A stretch of DNA of 64,000 bases from Paraburkholderia sp. ZP32-5. Lineage in GTDB: Bacteria > Pseudomonadota > Gammaproteobacteria > Burkholderiales > Burkholderiaceae. The DNA lies in assembly GCF_021390495.1 (NCBI RefSeq), contig NZ_JAJEJP010000001.1:186001-250000 (forward strand). Direction: 5' to 3'. Below the pieces are notes generated by a model, which saw only the letters and a list, made by a program, of their open reading frames with translations, was not told the origin of the DNA and made no database searches. The position numbers and the translations under genes were made by a program. Below are positions 49,090 to 58,440 of this stretch, piece after piece (position 1 is the first letter of the stretch; every line of letters starts with the position of its first letter).

Positions 49090-50193
49090 ATGAATGAAGG
49101 CAGTTTCGTGACGCCGTTTGCCAGGCGTTTTCAGATGCGCGTGCCGGTCGTGCAGGCGCCGATGGCCGGCGGCGCGACCACACCGGCACTGGTGGCGGCG
49201 GTCTCGAACGCGGGCGGACTCGGCTTTCTTGCGGGCGCGGCGCTGTCGCCCGAGAAGATCGCGAGCGAAGTCGCGGCGATTCGCGCGCTGACGGATCGCC
49301 CGTTCGGCGTGAACCTGTTCGTGCTCGATCCCGCATCGCCCGACGATGCCACCGTGCGCCGCGCGCTCGCGGCAATCGATCCGCTGCGCGCCGATCTCGG
49401 CCTTCCGCCGGGCAAGCCGCTCGATCGCTACGGGCCGGACTTTCGCGCGCAACTCGACACGCTGATCGAACTGCGCGTGCCGGTCGCCGGCTTCACGTTC
49501 GGCTTGCTGCCGGCGGCGGATGTCGAACGTCTGCACGCGAGCGGCGCCTATGTGGTCGGCACGGCGACGCATGTCGCCGAAGGCATCGCGTGGCGCGACG
49601 TCGGCGCCGATGCGATCGCCGCGCAAGGCGCCGAGGCGGGCGCGCATCGCGGCACGTTCATCGGCTCGTTCGAAGACGCACTGGTCGGCACGATGGCGCT
49701 CGTGCCGCAGCTCGTCGACGCGACCGGGCTGCCGATACTCGCAGCCGGCGGCATCATGGACGGCCGCGGCATCGTCGCCGCACTCGCGCTCGGCGCGCAG
49801 GCGGCGGTGATGGGCACCGCATTTCTCACCTGCCGCGAGAGCGCGATTCCCGAAGTATGGAAAACCCGCGTACGCGGCATGTCCGATACGGCGACGGAGG
49901 TGACGCGCGCGATCACCGGCCGTCATGCGCGCGGCATCCGCAATCCGCTGATGCGGCGTCTGAGCGAAACGGCGGACAGCATCGCGCCGTATCCGGTGCA
50001 AAACGCGTTGACGCAGGAATTGCGGCAAAACGCGGGCCGCGCGCAGAACGGCGATTATCTGTCGCTGTGGGCCGGGCAGGGCGCGCCGCTCGGGCGGGCG
50101 CGCGCCGAAGGTTTGGGCGCCGCCGAACTGATGGCGCAACTCGACGACGAATGGCGGGCGTCCACCGCGCGTGTCGCCGCATTCAAAGGCTGA
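49090..50193 (+). CDS. Nitronate monooxygenase family protein
   Basis: 367 residues. TIM-barrel flavoprotein with FMN motifs: the N-terminal VVQAPMAGGATTPALVAAVSNAGGLGFLAG, DAIAAQGAEAGAHRG and PILAAGGIMDGRGIVAALALGAQAAVMGTAFL. These are the signatures of class I nitronate monooxygenases, which oxidise propionate 3-nitronate and similar toxins with FMN and oxygen. AAGGAAA precedes the ATG. Confidence 0.92.
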   Translation: MNEGSFVTPFARRFQMRVPVVQAPMAGGATTPALVAAVSNAGGLGFLAGAALSPEKIASEVAAIRALTDRPFGVNLFVLDPASPDDATVRRALAAIDPLRADLGLPPGKPLDRYGPDFRAQLDTLIELRVPVAGFTFGLLPAADVERLHASGAYVVGTATHVAEGIAWRDVGADAIAAQGAEAGAHRGTFIGSFEDALVGTMALVPQLVDATGLPILAAGGIMDGRGIVAALALGAQAAVMGTAFLTCRESAIPEVWKTRVRGMSDTATEVTRAITGRHARGIRNPLMRRLSETADSIAPYPVQNALTQELRQNAGRAQNGDYLSLWAGQGAPLGRARAEGLGAAELMAQLDDEWRASTARVAAFKG

Positions 50194-50281
50194 TTATTTA
50201 GTCGACGGCTGAATCATGCGCCGCCGGAGCATGATTGATTGACGGCCGATTCACGATTGACGCCCGGCTGATTTCACATTT

Positions 50282-50321
50282 TGAGGCGCGCTCGCCAAAC
50301 TGTGCGACGCGCCTCATTTTT
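50282..50321 (+). terminator. Intrinsic terminator of the nitronate monooxygenase gene
   Basis: 9-bp stem TGAGGCGCG / CGCGCCTCA around a 17-base loop, followed by TTTTTA, 90 bases after the stop. Confidence 0.85.
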
Positions 50322-50700
50322 AGTTGAAAAACCCTTCGAATCACTCGCCGTTTATGCCGGGAAAAGTCTCAAACGGCGTTCTCGGCGAGAAACTCCGATT
50401 AGCGGAAACCCGCATCAGATGGGGCTTTGCGGCTATGCCCTCTACGCTCCAAGCGGCTCTCATGGGATAAGCGCTATTAGTGTTCTTCCCACTTTCTCAA
50501 AAAATTCCCCCAATTTAATTTGTTAGCCTACACTTGCGCGCAAGTACGGTTTGCCACCTGTCACAAACAGTCCGGCAATCGTGCTGGCCAAGTGCATGAA
50601 CGATGCAACCGGCGTGGTCGTCCACGGGACTGAGCGACACGAGTTGGGGAAGCGGGGCACAAGGGCGATTACGTTGTTTTGACCGAAACTGGAGACTTAC
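50322..50700 (+). promoter_or_regulatory. Upstream region of the binding-protein gene, with a 14-bp palindrome
   Basis: AT-rich DNA around 50490-50525 is followed by the perfect palindrome ACTTGCGCGCAAGT (50532-50545), about 155 bases before the ATG. It may be an operator. No gene is supported in this stretch. Confidence 0.45.
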
Positions 50701-51846
50701 ATGATCATCAAAATTCAAAAGCTGTTGCCGATCAGCGCTGCGGCGATGCTGTTCGCGACGTTGGCAACATCGGCCGCTGCCGACACGGTCGTCAAGATCG
50801 GTCACGTTGCGCCGTTGACTGGCGGTATCGCTCACCTGGGTAAAGACAACGAAAACGGCGCACGCCTGGCCGTGGAAGAAATCAACGCCAAGGGTCTGAC
50901 GATCGGCGGCCAGAAGATCACGCTGCAACTCGACGCGCAGGACGACGCGGCTGACCCCCGCACCGCCACGCAGGTTGCGCAGAAGCTCGTCGACGACAAG
51001 GTCGTCGCCGTGGTCGGCCACCTGAACTCGGGCACTTCGATTCCGGCTTCGAAGATCTATAGCGATGCAGGCATCGTGCAGATCTCGCCGTCGGCGACGA
51101 ACCCGGCGTACACGCAGCAAGGCTTCAAGACGACGTACCGCGTCGTTGCGACCGATGCGCAACAAGGCCCGGCGCTCGCGAACTACGCGGCCAAGGGTAT
51201 GAAGATCAAGTCGGTCGCGATCGTCGACGACTCGACCGCATACGGCCAGGGTCTCGCGAACGAATTCGAGAAGACCGCCAAGGCGCTCGGCCTGAACGTG
51301 GTGTCGCATGACGCGACCAACGACAAGGCTGTCGACTTCCGCGCGATTCTGACGAAGATCAAGGGCGAAAACCCGGACGCGATCATGTACGGCGGCATGG
51401 ACGCCACCGGCGGCCCGTTCGCGAAGCAGGCGAAGCAGCTCGGCCTGCGCGCGAAAGTGCTCGCGGGTGACGGCGTCTGTACCGACAAGCTGTCGGACCT
51501 GGCCGGCGACGCAACCGACAACATCGTCTGCTCGGAAGCCGGTATGGCGCTCGAAAAGATGGCGGGCGGCAAGGCGTTCGAAGCGAAGTACGAGAAGCGC
51601 TTCGGCCAGCCGATCCAGATCTACGCTCCGTTCACGTATGACGCGGTGTACATCATCGTCGACGCGATGAAGCGTGCGGGCTCGACCGATCCGGCGAAGA
51701 TCCTCGCAGCGATGCCGACGACCGACTACAAGGGCGTGATCGGCGAAACGACGTTCGACTCGAAGGGCGACCTTCAGCACGGCGTGATCTCGCTGTACAA
51801 CTACAAGCAGGGCAAGAAGACACTGCTCGACGTGGTGAAGATGTAA
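50701..51846 (+). CDS. LivK-type branched-chain amino acid ABC transporter substrate-binding protein
   Basis: 381 residues. Signal peptide to about residue 27 (cleavage after SAAA), then the type I periplasmic-binding fold: VVKIGHVAPLTGGIAHLGKDNENGARLAVEEIN, VVGHLNSGTSIPASKIY, QQGFKTTYRV. Peripla_BP_6 family; binds Leu/Ile/Val or related amino acids. No livHMGF permease or ATPase genes lie nearby, so it must share a transporter encoded elsewhere. Strong codon bias suggests high expression. Terminator follows. Confidence 0.93.
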   Translation: MIIKIQKLLPISAAAMLFATLATSAAADTVVKIGHVAPLTGGIAHLGKDNENGARLAVEEINAKGLTIGGQKITLQLDAQDDAADPRTATQVAQKLVDDKVVAVVGHLNSGTSIPASKIYSDAGIVQISPSATNPAYTQQGFKTTYRVVATDAQQGPALANYAAKGMKIKSVAIVDDSTAYGQGLANEFEKTAKALGLNVVSHDATNDKAVDFRAILTKIKGENPDAIMYGGMDATGGPFAKQAKQLGLRAKVLAGDGVCTDKLSDLAGDATDNIVCSEAGMALEKMAGGKAFEAKYEKRFGQPIQIYAPFTYDAVYIIVDAMKRAGSTDPAKILAAMPTTDYKGVIGETTFDSKGDLQHGVISLYNYKQGKKTLLDVVKM

Positions 51847-51894
51847 TTTACGTGACCGGAGGCGGCGCAAGCCGTCTTCGATTCACTGTTGATC

Positions 51895-51929
51895 AGGCAC
51901 GTAGGCCGCGAGGCTTACGTGCCTTTTTT
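51895..51929 (+). terminator. Intrinsic terminator of the binding-protein gene
   Basis: 9-bp stem AGGCACGTA / TACGTGCCT followed by six T, about 50 bases past the stop. Confidence 0.93.
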
Positions 51930-52014
51930 ATTGTGGATTCGTGTTTCCTGCTTCTTGCGGATCGCGACGCGCAGGTGCCAGCGATGCCGCCGCGTCAGAG
52001 CCAGACGTTCAGAG

Positions 52015-53265
52015 TCAGACGTTCAAACGCCGCAGCACCTTCGGCCCGGCCAATGCGATTGCCGCGGAGCATATGGCGACGACCGACAGGCCGATCGTCA
52101 GATTGGTCATCTGCGTGACCGCGCCGATGATGACCGGCCCGAGCAGCAGCCCAAAATACGCGAGCCCCGCGACGTGCGCGAGCCCCTCGGCCGCGTGGAT
52201 GCCCTTCACGCTCGCGGCTGCCGCGAACAGCACCGGCATCATGTTCGCGAGGCCCAGACCGATCAGCGCGAAGCCGGCGAGCGCGGCGATCGGATTGGGC
52301 AACAGCAGCGCGTCGACCATGCCCGCGCATGCGAGCGTGGCGCTGATCATCACGAGTTGCGGTGCGCCGAACCGCGCGCGCACCGCGTCGCCGGCAAAGC
52401 GGGCCGCCGCCATGCCGCCCGAAAACGCCGCGTAAGCCGCGCTTGCGAGCGCGGGTGTCGCCAGCACGACGTCGCGCATATAAACAGTGGCCCAGTCGTA
52501 CATGGCGCCTTCGGCGATCAGCGCGACCAGCGCCATCGTGCCGAGCGCCCACAGCGCGCCCGAGCGCCAGCGGCTCGCGCGCGGCGTGGCGGCATCGGGA
52601 TGCTCGGCGTGCGGCACGTGCGGCAGCACCGACGGGCACGCGAGCAGCAGCACGAGCGCGCTGACCGCGGCGGCGAGCGCGAGATGCAGCGCCGGTGCCA
52701 TGCCGCGCGACAGCAACGCGCCGCCGACCGCCGCGCCGAACATCCCGCCGAGGCTGAACATGCCGTGCAGCGCCGACATGATCGGTCTGCCGAGCGCCTT
52801 TTCGACGGCGCTCGCCTCGGCGTTCATCGCGACGTCGAGCGTGGCCATGCCCGCGCCGAATATGGCCAGCACGATCAGCAACATCCAGTAGGCCGGCACG
52901 ACCAGAATCAGCGCCGCGCATGCGGCCATCGCCAGACCGCCGGTCAGGCACGCGCGGCGGGTGCCGACCCGGGCGATCCACGAGCCGTTGGTCACCATCG
53001 CGCCGATCGAGCCGCCGGCCACCGCGAGCAACGCGAACGACAGCAACGCGGCATTCAGATGGAAGCGGTCGCGCACGGTCGGCACATGCACGCCCCACGA
53101 TGCGTACATCATGCCGGCGATGAAAAACAGCGCCATCGTCGCGACGCGTGCCCGCTGCCGCGCGGTGACGGGCAGGTCGCGATGAGCGGCGGGCAGGACG
53201 GCGACTTCGGGGGCTTGAGGATCGGGCACGGAGGTCTCGGGGGAGTTGCGCGTGAGAAAGCGCAT
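52015..53265 (-). CDS. MFS transporter, YbjJ-like
   Basis: 416 residues, 12 helices. N-terminal MRFLTRNSPETSVPDPQ, then ATMALFFIAGMMYASWGVHVPTVRDRF and GSWIARVGTRRACLTGG (the loop 2-3 motif). The layout and the ALHGMFSLGGMFGAAVGG block match the YbjJ/FucP-like inner-membrane group. Substrate unknown. Start at 53265 chosen because helix 1 follows at normal distance; the upstream open frame is not conserved-looking. Divergent from the next gene. Confidence 0.88.
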   Translation of the reverse strand: MRFLTRNSPETSVPDPQAPEVAVLPAAHRDLPVTARQRARVATMALFFIAGMMYASWGVHVPTVRDRFHLNAALLSFALLAVAGGSIGAMVTNGSWIARVGTRRACLTGGLAMAACAALILVVPAYWMLLIVLAIFGAGMATLDVAMNAEASAVEKALGRPIMSALHGMFSLGGMFGAAVGGALLSRGMAPALHLALAAAVSALVLLLACPSVLPHVPHAEHPDAATPRASRWRSGALWALGTMALVALIAEGAMYDWATVYMRDVVLATPALASAAYAAFSGGMAAARFAGDAVRARFGAPQLVMISATLACAGMVDALLLPNPIAALAGFALIGLGLANMMPVLFAAAASVKGIHAAEGLAHVAGLAYFGLLLGPVIIGAVTQMTNLTIGLSVVAICSAAIALAGPKVLRRLNV

Positions 53266-53396
53266 TGAAAGCGGACTTCCGATTCTATCGAAGCACTGTC
53301 TCTTATGCTTGCATGGCGTGCAAAGGACTTGGACGGGTCCGCGGCGACGGCTACGATTGATACGGTCCACTCCGTCATCCACCGAGGTCCGCTCGC

Positions 53397-54059
53397 TTGA
53401 ACATTCCCGCTCACGCCCCGCTGCACCTGCTGCATACGGCCGCTGTCGGCACCCTCGCGACCCACGCGCGCCAGCCCGAGGGCTTTCCTTATCCGTCGAT
53501 GCTGCCGTTCGCGCCGGACGCGCGGCATCGTCCGACGATCCTGATCAGCCGGCTCGCCGAGCACACGCACAACCTGCATGCCGACCCGCGAGCCGGCTTC
53601 CTCGCGGTCGACGCCCCGGATGGCGACGTACTCGGCGGTCAGCGCGTCACGCTGCTGGGCACCTTCGAGCCGATCGACTCGAGCCCGGAAGTCGTGCGGC
53701 GCTATCTGCGATATCACCCGGACGCCGAGCGTTATCTGGTGCTGGGCGACTTCTCGTTCTGGACGATGAAACTCGAACGCCTGCGATATATCGGCGGCTT
53801 CGGCGCGATGGGCTGGTTGAATGGCAATGAGCTCGATCCGCTTGCACCGCTCCACGCCATCGAAGAGAACGAACTGATGGACGAGTTCGGCGCGCGACTG
53901 GCGGCCGCCGGCGCGGTGAAATTGCTCGGCGTCGATCGCTATGGCGCCGATCTGCAACGCGACGGCGCGCGCGTGCGCCTCGCATTCGACTCTGCCCGGT
54001 CCGACAATGGGACATTGCGCGCGGCACTCGAGGTTTGTATCCAGCGGTATCTCAATTAA
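53397..54059 (+). CDS. HugZ/pyridoxamine-phosphate-oxidase-fold protein
   Basis: 220 residues. Split-barrel FMN-binding domain (AVGTLATHARQPEGFPYPSMLPFAPD, ISRLAEHTHNLHADPRAGFLAVD) followed by a DUF2470-like C-terminal domain (ENELMDEFGARLAAAGAVKLLGVDRYGADLQRDGARVRLAFD). This two-domain layout is that of HugZ-type haem-degrading or haem-binding proteins. The start is a TTG with GAGG upstream. Confidence 0.85.
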   Translation: MNIPAHAPLHLLHTAAVGTLATHARQPEGFPYPSMLPFAPDARHRPTILISRLAEHTHNLHADPRAGFLAVDAPDGDVLGGQRVTLLGTFEPIDSSPEVVRRYLRYHPDAERYLVLGDFSFWTMKLERLRYIGGFGAMGWLNGNELDPLAPLHAIEENELMDEFGARLAAAGAVKLLGVDRYGADLQRDGARVRLAFDSARSDNGTLRAALEVCIQRYLN

Positions 54060-54106
54060 GCATTATTGGTTTTGTGGAGAACACGCCAGGACATCAGCTG
54101 GGCAGG

Positions 54107-54147
54107 GCTTTTTCGTCTCAATGAGTAAGCTTCATTGAGACAAAAGC
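54107..54147 (+). terminator. Long hairpin after the PNPOx gene (possible terminator)
   Basis: A 10-bp perfect stem GTCTCAATGA / TCATTGAGAC (54115-54124 / 54132-54141) extends through GCTTTT / AAAAGC (54107-54112 / 54142-54147) with a two-base bulge. Only three T follow, so it is a weak terminator or a structural element. It lies 48 bases past the stop. Confidence 0.5.
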
Positions 54148-54452
54148 TTTCATGGCGTGAAATGTTGATCTGATATAGCCATTTTCAGTGGCATTTTCTG
54201 ATAGTTAATCTCGAAAATTAGAGACGCCGCGCGACACGCTTTTCAGTGAAATGCGAATTGACGAAATTGAAAGCCAGTGGTCAGACAGAGTCAGGTTGGA
54301 AACTTTTTGAAACGAAATTAAATTAAATTTCGCTTTCTCTTTTGCAGGCTTTCTATTTTGTGTTAATCTCGCCATCAAATTCCGAGGCATGAAACTTCAA
54401 AGGCGAGCCGGCGTCAGATCGGTGGTCATTTATCCATACCACAAGGGAACCT
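54148..54452 (+). promoter_or_regulatory. AT-rich island upstream of the H-NS gene
   Basis: Roughly 300 bases markedly richer in A and T than the surrounding DNA, with A/T runs (AAATTAAATTAAATTT) and a 7-bp dyad CGAAATT / AATTTCG (54313-54332). H-NS-family proteins bind such DNA, so it probably contains the hns promoter under autoregulation. No ORF is supported. Confidence 0.6.
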
Positions 54453-54761
54453 ATGTCCTCTTACAAGGAACTGCTCGCGCAGCGCGAGAAGCTCGAAAAG
54501 CAGATTGAAGAAGCGAAGTCGCGTGAATACGCGGAAGTGCTGAATGAAATCAAGCAGAAAATGGCCGACTATGGCATTTCTTTGAGCGAACTCGGCGGCG
54601 GCCGTGCACCGAAGGGCGCTGCTGCTAAAGCCAGCCGTCCGCGCGCTGGCGTTGCGCCGAAATATCGCGACCCCGATAGCGGCAGCACGTGGTCCGGCCG
54701 CGGCAAGCCGCCGCGCTGGATCGCTGGTCTCGACCGTGAAAAATTCCTGATCCAGAAGTAA
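54453..54761 (+). CDS. H-NS family nucleoid-associated protein
   Basis: 102 residues. N-terminal coiled-coil oligomerisation segment (MSSYKELLAQREKLEKQIEEAKSR), a Gly/Ala/Lys/Arg linker (48-66) and a C-terminal H-NS DNA-binding domain KYRDP..STWSGRGKPPRWI with the AT-hook-like RGKPPRW loop. Silences AT-rich and foreign DNA. Its own upstream region is AT-rich. A terminator follows the gene. Confidence 0.94.
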   Translation: MSSYKELLAQREKLEKQIEEAKSREYAEVLNEIKQKMADYGISLSELGGGRAPKGAAAKASRPRAGVAPKYRDPDSGSTWSGRGKPPRWIAGLDREKFLIQK

Positions 54762-54849
54762 TGCCCACTGCCGGAGGTAATGCTTCCGGCGTGCAGGTAA
54801 TACGAATACTGGCAATGAGCAGCGCATATTACGCGCTGCCCGGATCTCC

Positions 54850-54883
54850 AAAAAGCCGCGCACCGTTCAGGGCGCGGCTTTTT
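54850..54883 (+). terminator. Intrinsic terminator of the H-NS gene
   Basis: 12-bp stem AAAAAGCCGCGC / GCGCGGCTTTTT with a 10-base loop, about 90 bases after the stop. Confidence 0.93.
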
Positions 54884-55016
54884 GTCAAACAACGCTATTA
54901 ATTTTTTTGTCGCAGTCGCTTCAGATAACTGGAACGCGAATGCTTTTCGTTTAGATAAGGGATTGATTCAAAAGGTTTTTTTGTGTGTTTCGAGCGTGTT
55001 TCCGATTCGCGGCGCG

Positions 55017-55040
55017 TACAATAACGAGACTGAACTCGTT
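55017..55040 (+). promoter_or_regulatory. Promoter/operator region of the CDF transporter gene
   Basis: A -10 TACAAT (55017-55022) is followed at once by the dyad AACGAG-N6-CTCGTT (55023-55040), which would overlap the transcription start, then a T-tract up to the ATG. A repressor operator is likely; as RNA the same dyad plus T-tract would resemble a weak terminator. There is no good Shine-Dalgarno before the start codon at 55055. Confidence 0.5.
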
Positions 55041-55054
55041 TCTTTTTTTTGAAG

Positions 55055-56335
55055 ATGCCCTCCGCCGCCATCGCCCAATCCACCGAGAAACAACGCGTTG
55101 CACGCAAAAGTACCTTTGTGAGTATTGCGCTCAATACGGTGCTGATGACGCTGCAAATCGCAATCGGAACGTTTGCGCACTCGCAAGCGTTGGTTGCCGA
55201 CGGTATCCACTCGCTCGCCGATCTGATTTCCGATTTTGTCGTGCTGATTGCCAATCGGCACAGCGGCGCAAAGCCGGACGCGGACCACAATTACGGGCAT
55301 AGCCGTTATGAAACGGTCGCTTCGCTATTTCTGGGCGCGCTGCTGATTTCCGTCGGCGTCGGCATGTTATGGAGAGCCGGCACGCGGCTCTCCGATCTGC
55401 AAAATATTCCGGCGGTTCATCTGAGCGCGCTGGTGGTCGCTGTGCTGGTGCTGGTATCCAAGGAGTCGCTGTTTCGCTACATGTTGCGCGAGGCGAAGCG
55501 TGTGCGTTCGGCGATGCTGGTCGCAAACGCGTGGCATGCGCGCTCGGACGCGGCGTCGTCGCTGGTGGTGGGTATCGGTGTCGTTGGCAGTCTCGCCGGC
55601 GTGCGGCTGCTCGATCCGATCGCGGCGGCGATCGTCGGCTTCATGGTCGCGCGCATGGGCTGGACGTTCGGTTGGGATGCGCTGCAGGACCTGTCGGACC
55701 GCGCGCTCGACGAGGCCGCCACCGCCGATATGCGCGCGCTGTTGCTCTCGACCCCTGGCGTGCGCGACGTGCACGAATTGCGTACGCGGAAGATGGGCGA
55801 CTTTGCCCTCGTGGATGCGCATATCCTCGTCGATCCGCTGATTTCGGTATCGGAAGGGCACTACATCGCGGAGTCGGCGCGCCTGCGCGTGCTGAGCGAC
55901 CAACGCGTGCTCGACGCGCTGATCCATGTCGATCCGGAAAACGATGCGCTCGCCCATCCGCCCGTCGATTTGCCGCCCCGCGAGCGGGTGATCAGCGAGG
56001 TCAACGCGGCACTGGCGACGGGCGGCCTGCAAGCCGCGGCGGTGAATCTCCACTACCTGAGCGCGGGGCTCGACGTCGAGGTGATATTGCCGGCGGCGTC
56101 GCCGTCCGGTGCTTCGGGTTCAGGTGCCGAGGATGCCGTCCGGGTGCTGGAAGACGACGCCCAATCGCTCGCTCGTGTCGATCTGAATGGGCTGAAGCGC
56201 CGCCTCGGCGCGCGCAAGCTGGACGTGCTGCTGCAACAGGATGTGTCGGCGGCGCAGGTTCATGCGCCAGCCGAGGTCGGAATCGGCACAGCGGCCGATC
56301 AGTCGAGAAAGACGGAACCTCACGACGCCGGCTGA
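55055..56335 (+). CDS. Cation diffusion facilitator (CDF) transporter with extended C-terminus
   Basis: 426 residues; typical CDF proteins are near 300. Six helices with metal-site motifs DGIHSLADLISD, NYGHSRYETVASL and NAWHARSDAASS, then the cytoplasmic dimerisation domain (DVHELRTRKMGDFALVDAHILV) and an extra 130-residue tail containing a second ferredoxin-like stretch and a low-complexity linker. Exports divalent metal (Zn, Fe, Mn or Co) in exchange for protons; metal not predictable. Confidence 0.9.
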   Translation: MPSAAIAQSTEKQRVARKSTFVSIALNTVLMTLQIAIGTFAHSQALVADGIHSLADLISDFVVLIANRHSGAKPDADHNYGHSRYETVASLFLGALLISVGVGMLWRAGTRLSDLQNIPAVHLSALVVAVLVLVSKESLFRYMLREAKRVRSAMLVANAWHARSDAASSLVVGIGVVGSLAGVRLLDPIAAAIVGFMVARMGWTFGWDALQDLSDRALDEAATADMRALLLSTPGVRDVHELRTRKMGDFALVDAHILVDPLISVSEGHYIAESARLRVLSDQRVLDALIHVDPENDALAHPPVDLPPRERVISEVNAALATGGLQAAAVNLHYLSAGLDVEVILPAASPSGASGSGAEDAVRVLEDDAQSLARVDLNGLKRRLGARKLDVLLQQDVSAAQVHAPAEVGIGTAADQSRKTEPHDAG

Positions 56336-56439
56336 GTCCGGCGCATGGCCAAGCGCCGGACGCTGCGGCCTGGGCGCCAGGCGCCGAACCTACCGGAGTT
56401 CCGGCGGCTACAGCCCAGGCTCTCCCACCGCGACTTGCC

Positions 56440-56910
56440 TTACAACGGCAACTGCGTATCGAATTTGATCTCGCGCAGCACGACGCTCGTGCGCACCTGC
56501 GCAACCGCCGGAATCTTGAAGATGCGTTCGTGCAGAAAACTGTCGTACGACTTGATGTCGGGCGCGACGATCTTGAGGATGTAATCCGATTCGCCGGTCG
56601 TGCTGTAACACTCGGTGACTTCCGGACAGGTGGCGATCTCCCGCTCGAACTGCTCGACACCGCCCTCGGTGTGGCGGGTCAGATGGATATGCGCGAGCGC
56701 GCACACGTGCAGGCCGAGCTTTTCCCGGTCGAGCAGCGCCGTATAGCGCTGGATCACGCCCGACTGCTCCATGTCCTTGATGCGCCGCCAGCACGGAGTG
56801 CTCGACAGCCCGACCTGGTCGGAGATTTCCTGCACCGAACGGCGCGCATCGAGCTGCAGCAGGCGCAGGATCTTCTGTGAGAACGTATCGAGTGTCAACT
56901 GCGCCTCCAT
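56440..56910 (-). CDS. Lrp/AsnC family transcriptional regulator
   Basis: 156 residues. N-terminal winged HTH (LDARRSVQEISDQVGLSSTPCWRRIKDMEQSGVI) and C-terminal RAM/AsnC domain (CYSTTGESDYILKIVAPDIKSYDSFL). The conserved Gly in TGESDY places it in the Lrp branch that senses amino acids. Its targets are not evident from the neighbours. Convergent with the CDF gene. Confidence 0.94.
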   Translation of the reverse strand: MEAQLTLDTFSQKILRLLQLDARRSVQEISDQVGLSSTPCWRRIKDMEQSGVIQRYTALLDREKLGLHVCALAHIHLTRHTEGGVEQFEREIATCPEVTECYSTTGESDYILKIVAPDIKSYDSFLHERIFKIPAVAQVRTSVVLREIKFDTQLPL

Positions 56911-56989
56911 TAGCGTCGCCGTATCAACGCATGGTAGAGGGCTCGAAAACGAAACGCAATGTAAAACGGCTCTCGCGAGGGAGATCGCC

Positions 56990-57622
56990 CTAATTTAGTG
57001 GGTCAGGAGCGGCGTTTTGCCCTGAGCCGTCCCCATCATCCTTGCCGTCCGTGGGCACCGCCGGCTGGCTCGCGCGCAATTCCTTCAGCATGTTGCAAAA
57101 GAGCGCGCCCTGCTCGATCGCGTCGTCGAGCGCGACGTGGGTATGCGGATGCTCGTCGAACCAGTGCTTCGGAAAGCGCGGCTTGATATTCTTGCGATAC
57201 GGCAGGCCGGTCATCGCGAACGCGAGCGTCTTGATATCGAGCGCCGACCACGAAAACGGGCAGCGGCCGACGAAGCGCATCATGTACCAGAACATATACG
57301 TGAAGTCGAAGCCGGCCGGCATCGCGACGAATACCGGTTTGCCTGGCAACGCTTCGACCCAGTCGACATACGCGGCGAGCGCCGCCGCTGGCGCCTGCAG
57401 ATCCTTGCGGCAGGCGGCCCATGCTTCTGGCTGGGTTTTCCACCACGCTTCCTGCACCGGATGCGGCGTCGCGCCTTCGAGCAGTTCGAGATTCGCCGAA
57501 AAGGTCGCGATCAGCTGCTTGTCTTCGGTGTACGCGGCGGACGCGAAACTGAGCATCGAATGCGGGCCGGGGATCGGGCCGTCCGCTTCGACGTCGGTGC
57601 TGACGTAGATTTCGCTGCTCAT
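56990..57622 (-). CDS. DEDDh 3'-5' exonuclease
   Basis: 210 residues. RNase T/DnaQ fold with the full set: Asp10 and Glu12 (STDVEADG), Asp in AGFDFTYMF, and [10 protein letters not shown] giving the His-x4-Asp of the DEDDh class. Ends in an Asp/Gly-rich tail. Start overlaps the stop of the MBL hydrolase gene by 4 bases, so the two are coupled. Processes DNA or RNA 3' ends. Confidence 0.9.
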   Translation of the reverse strand: MSSEIYVSTDVEADGPIPGPHSMLSFASAAYTEDKQLIATFSANLELLEGATPHPVQEAWWKTQPEAWAACRKDLQAPAAALAAYVDWVEALPGKPVFVAMPAGFDFTYMFWYMMRFVGRCPFSWSALDIKTLAFAMTGLPYRKNIKPRFPKHWFDEHPHTHVALDDAIEQGALFCNMLKELRASQPAVPTDGKDDGDGSGQNAAPDPLN

Positions 57623-58263
57623 GCGGCCACTCCATCGGCGACATAGGGATTGCTGCGGCGTTCGGCGCCGAACGTCGAGGTCGGGCCGTGGCCCGGCACG
57701 AACGTGACGTCGTTGCCGAGCGGCCAGAGTTTTTCGCGGATCGAGCGGATCAGATCCGCATGATTGCCACGCGGAAAATCCGTGCGGCCGATCGAGCCGG
57801 CGAACAGCACGTCGCCCACCAGCGCAAGCCGATGCGCGCGGCTGAAGAACACCACGTGGCCCGGCGTGTGGCCCGGGCAGTGATAGACCTCGAGGGTTTC
57901 GTCGCCGAACTGGACGGTGTCGCCGTCCTGCAGCCAGCGATCCGGCTCGAACGCGTCGGCGGGCGGGAAGCCGAAGCGGGTGCTCTGGTCGGGCAGCTTG
58001 TCGAGCCAGAAACGTTCGTCGGGGTGCGGACCGTCAATCGGCACGCCGTAGTGCGTCGCGAGCGTCTTGGCACCCGCGCAGTGATCGACGTGGCCGTGGG
58101 TCAGGAAGACTTTTTCGACCGTCACGTTCTGACGCGCGATCTCGCGCTGGATGACGTCGATATCGCCGCCCGGATCGACGACGGCCGCGCGTCCGGTTGC
58201 CTCGCAAACGAGCAGCGAGCAGTTCTGCTGGAACGGCGTGACGGGGATCAGGGTGGCTTTCAT
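57619..58263 (-). CDS. Metallo-beta-lactamase fold hydrolase, glyoxalase II/YcbL-like
   Basis: 214 residues. Zinc motif THGHVDH (His56, His58, Asp60, His61), GHTPGH and the final GHGPTST. The short form without the glyoxalase II C-terminal helical domain is that of YcbL, which hydrolyses thioesters such as S-lactoylglutathione. I start at [10 protein letters not shown] (58263); the longer frame upstream is unsupported. First gene of a two-gene operon with the exonuclease. Confidence 0.9.
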   Translation of the reverse strand: MKATLIPVTPFQQNCSLLVCEATGRAAVVDPGGDIDVIQREIARQNVTVEKVFLTHGHVDHCAGAKTLATHYGVPIDGPHPDERFWLDKLPDQSTRFGFPPADAFEPDRWLQDGDTVQFGDETLEVYHCPGHTPGHVVFFSRAHRLALVGDVLFAGSIGRTDFPRGNHADLIRSIREKLWPLGNDVTFVPGHGPTSTFGAERRSNPYVADGVAA

Positions 58264-58440
58264 GGCTGGACGACGCGCTGGGAAAATATCGATTGTACCG
58301 GCCTCGCGAGCGTGTCCGCCGCCCGCGCGAACGGTCCCGCGCGTCGCGCCGGGAAGGCTCCGGGTGCCACCATTTTTGCGATAAATGTGAAGATTGGGCG
58401 GGTTTTGGTGCCGCTCGGCAGCCCGAAAAATTCTTTTGGG

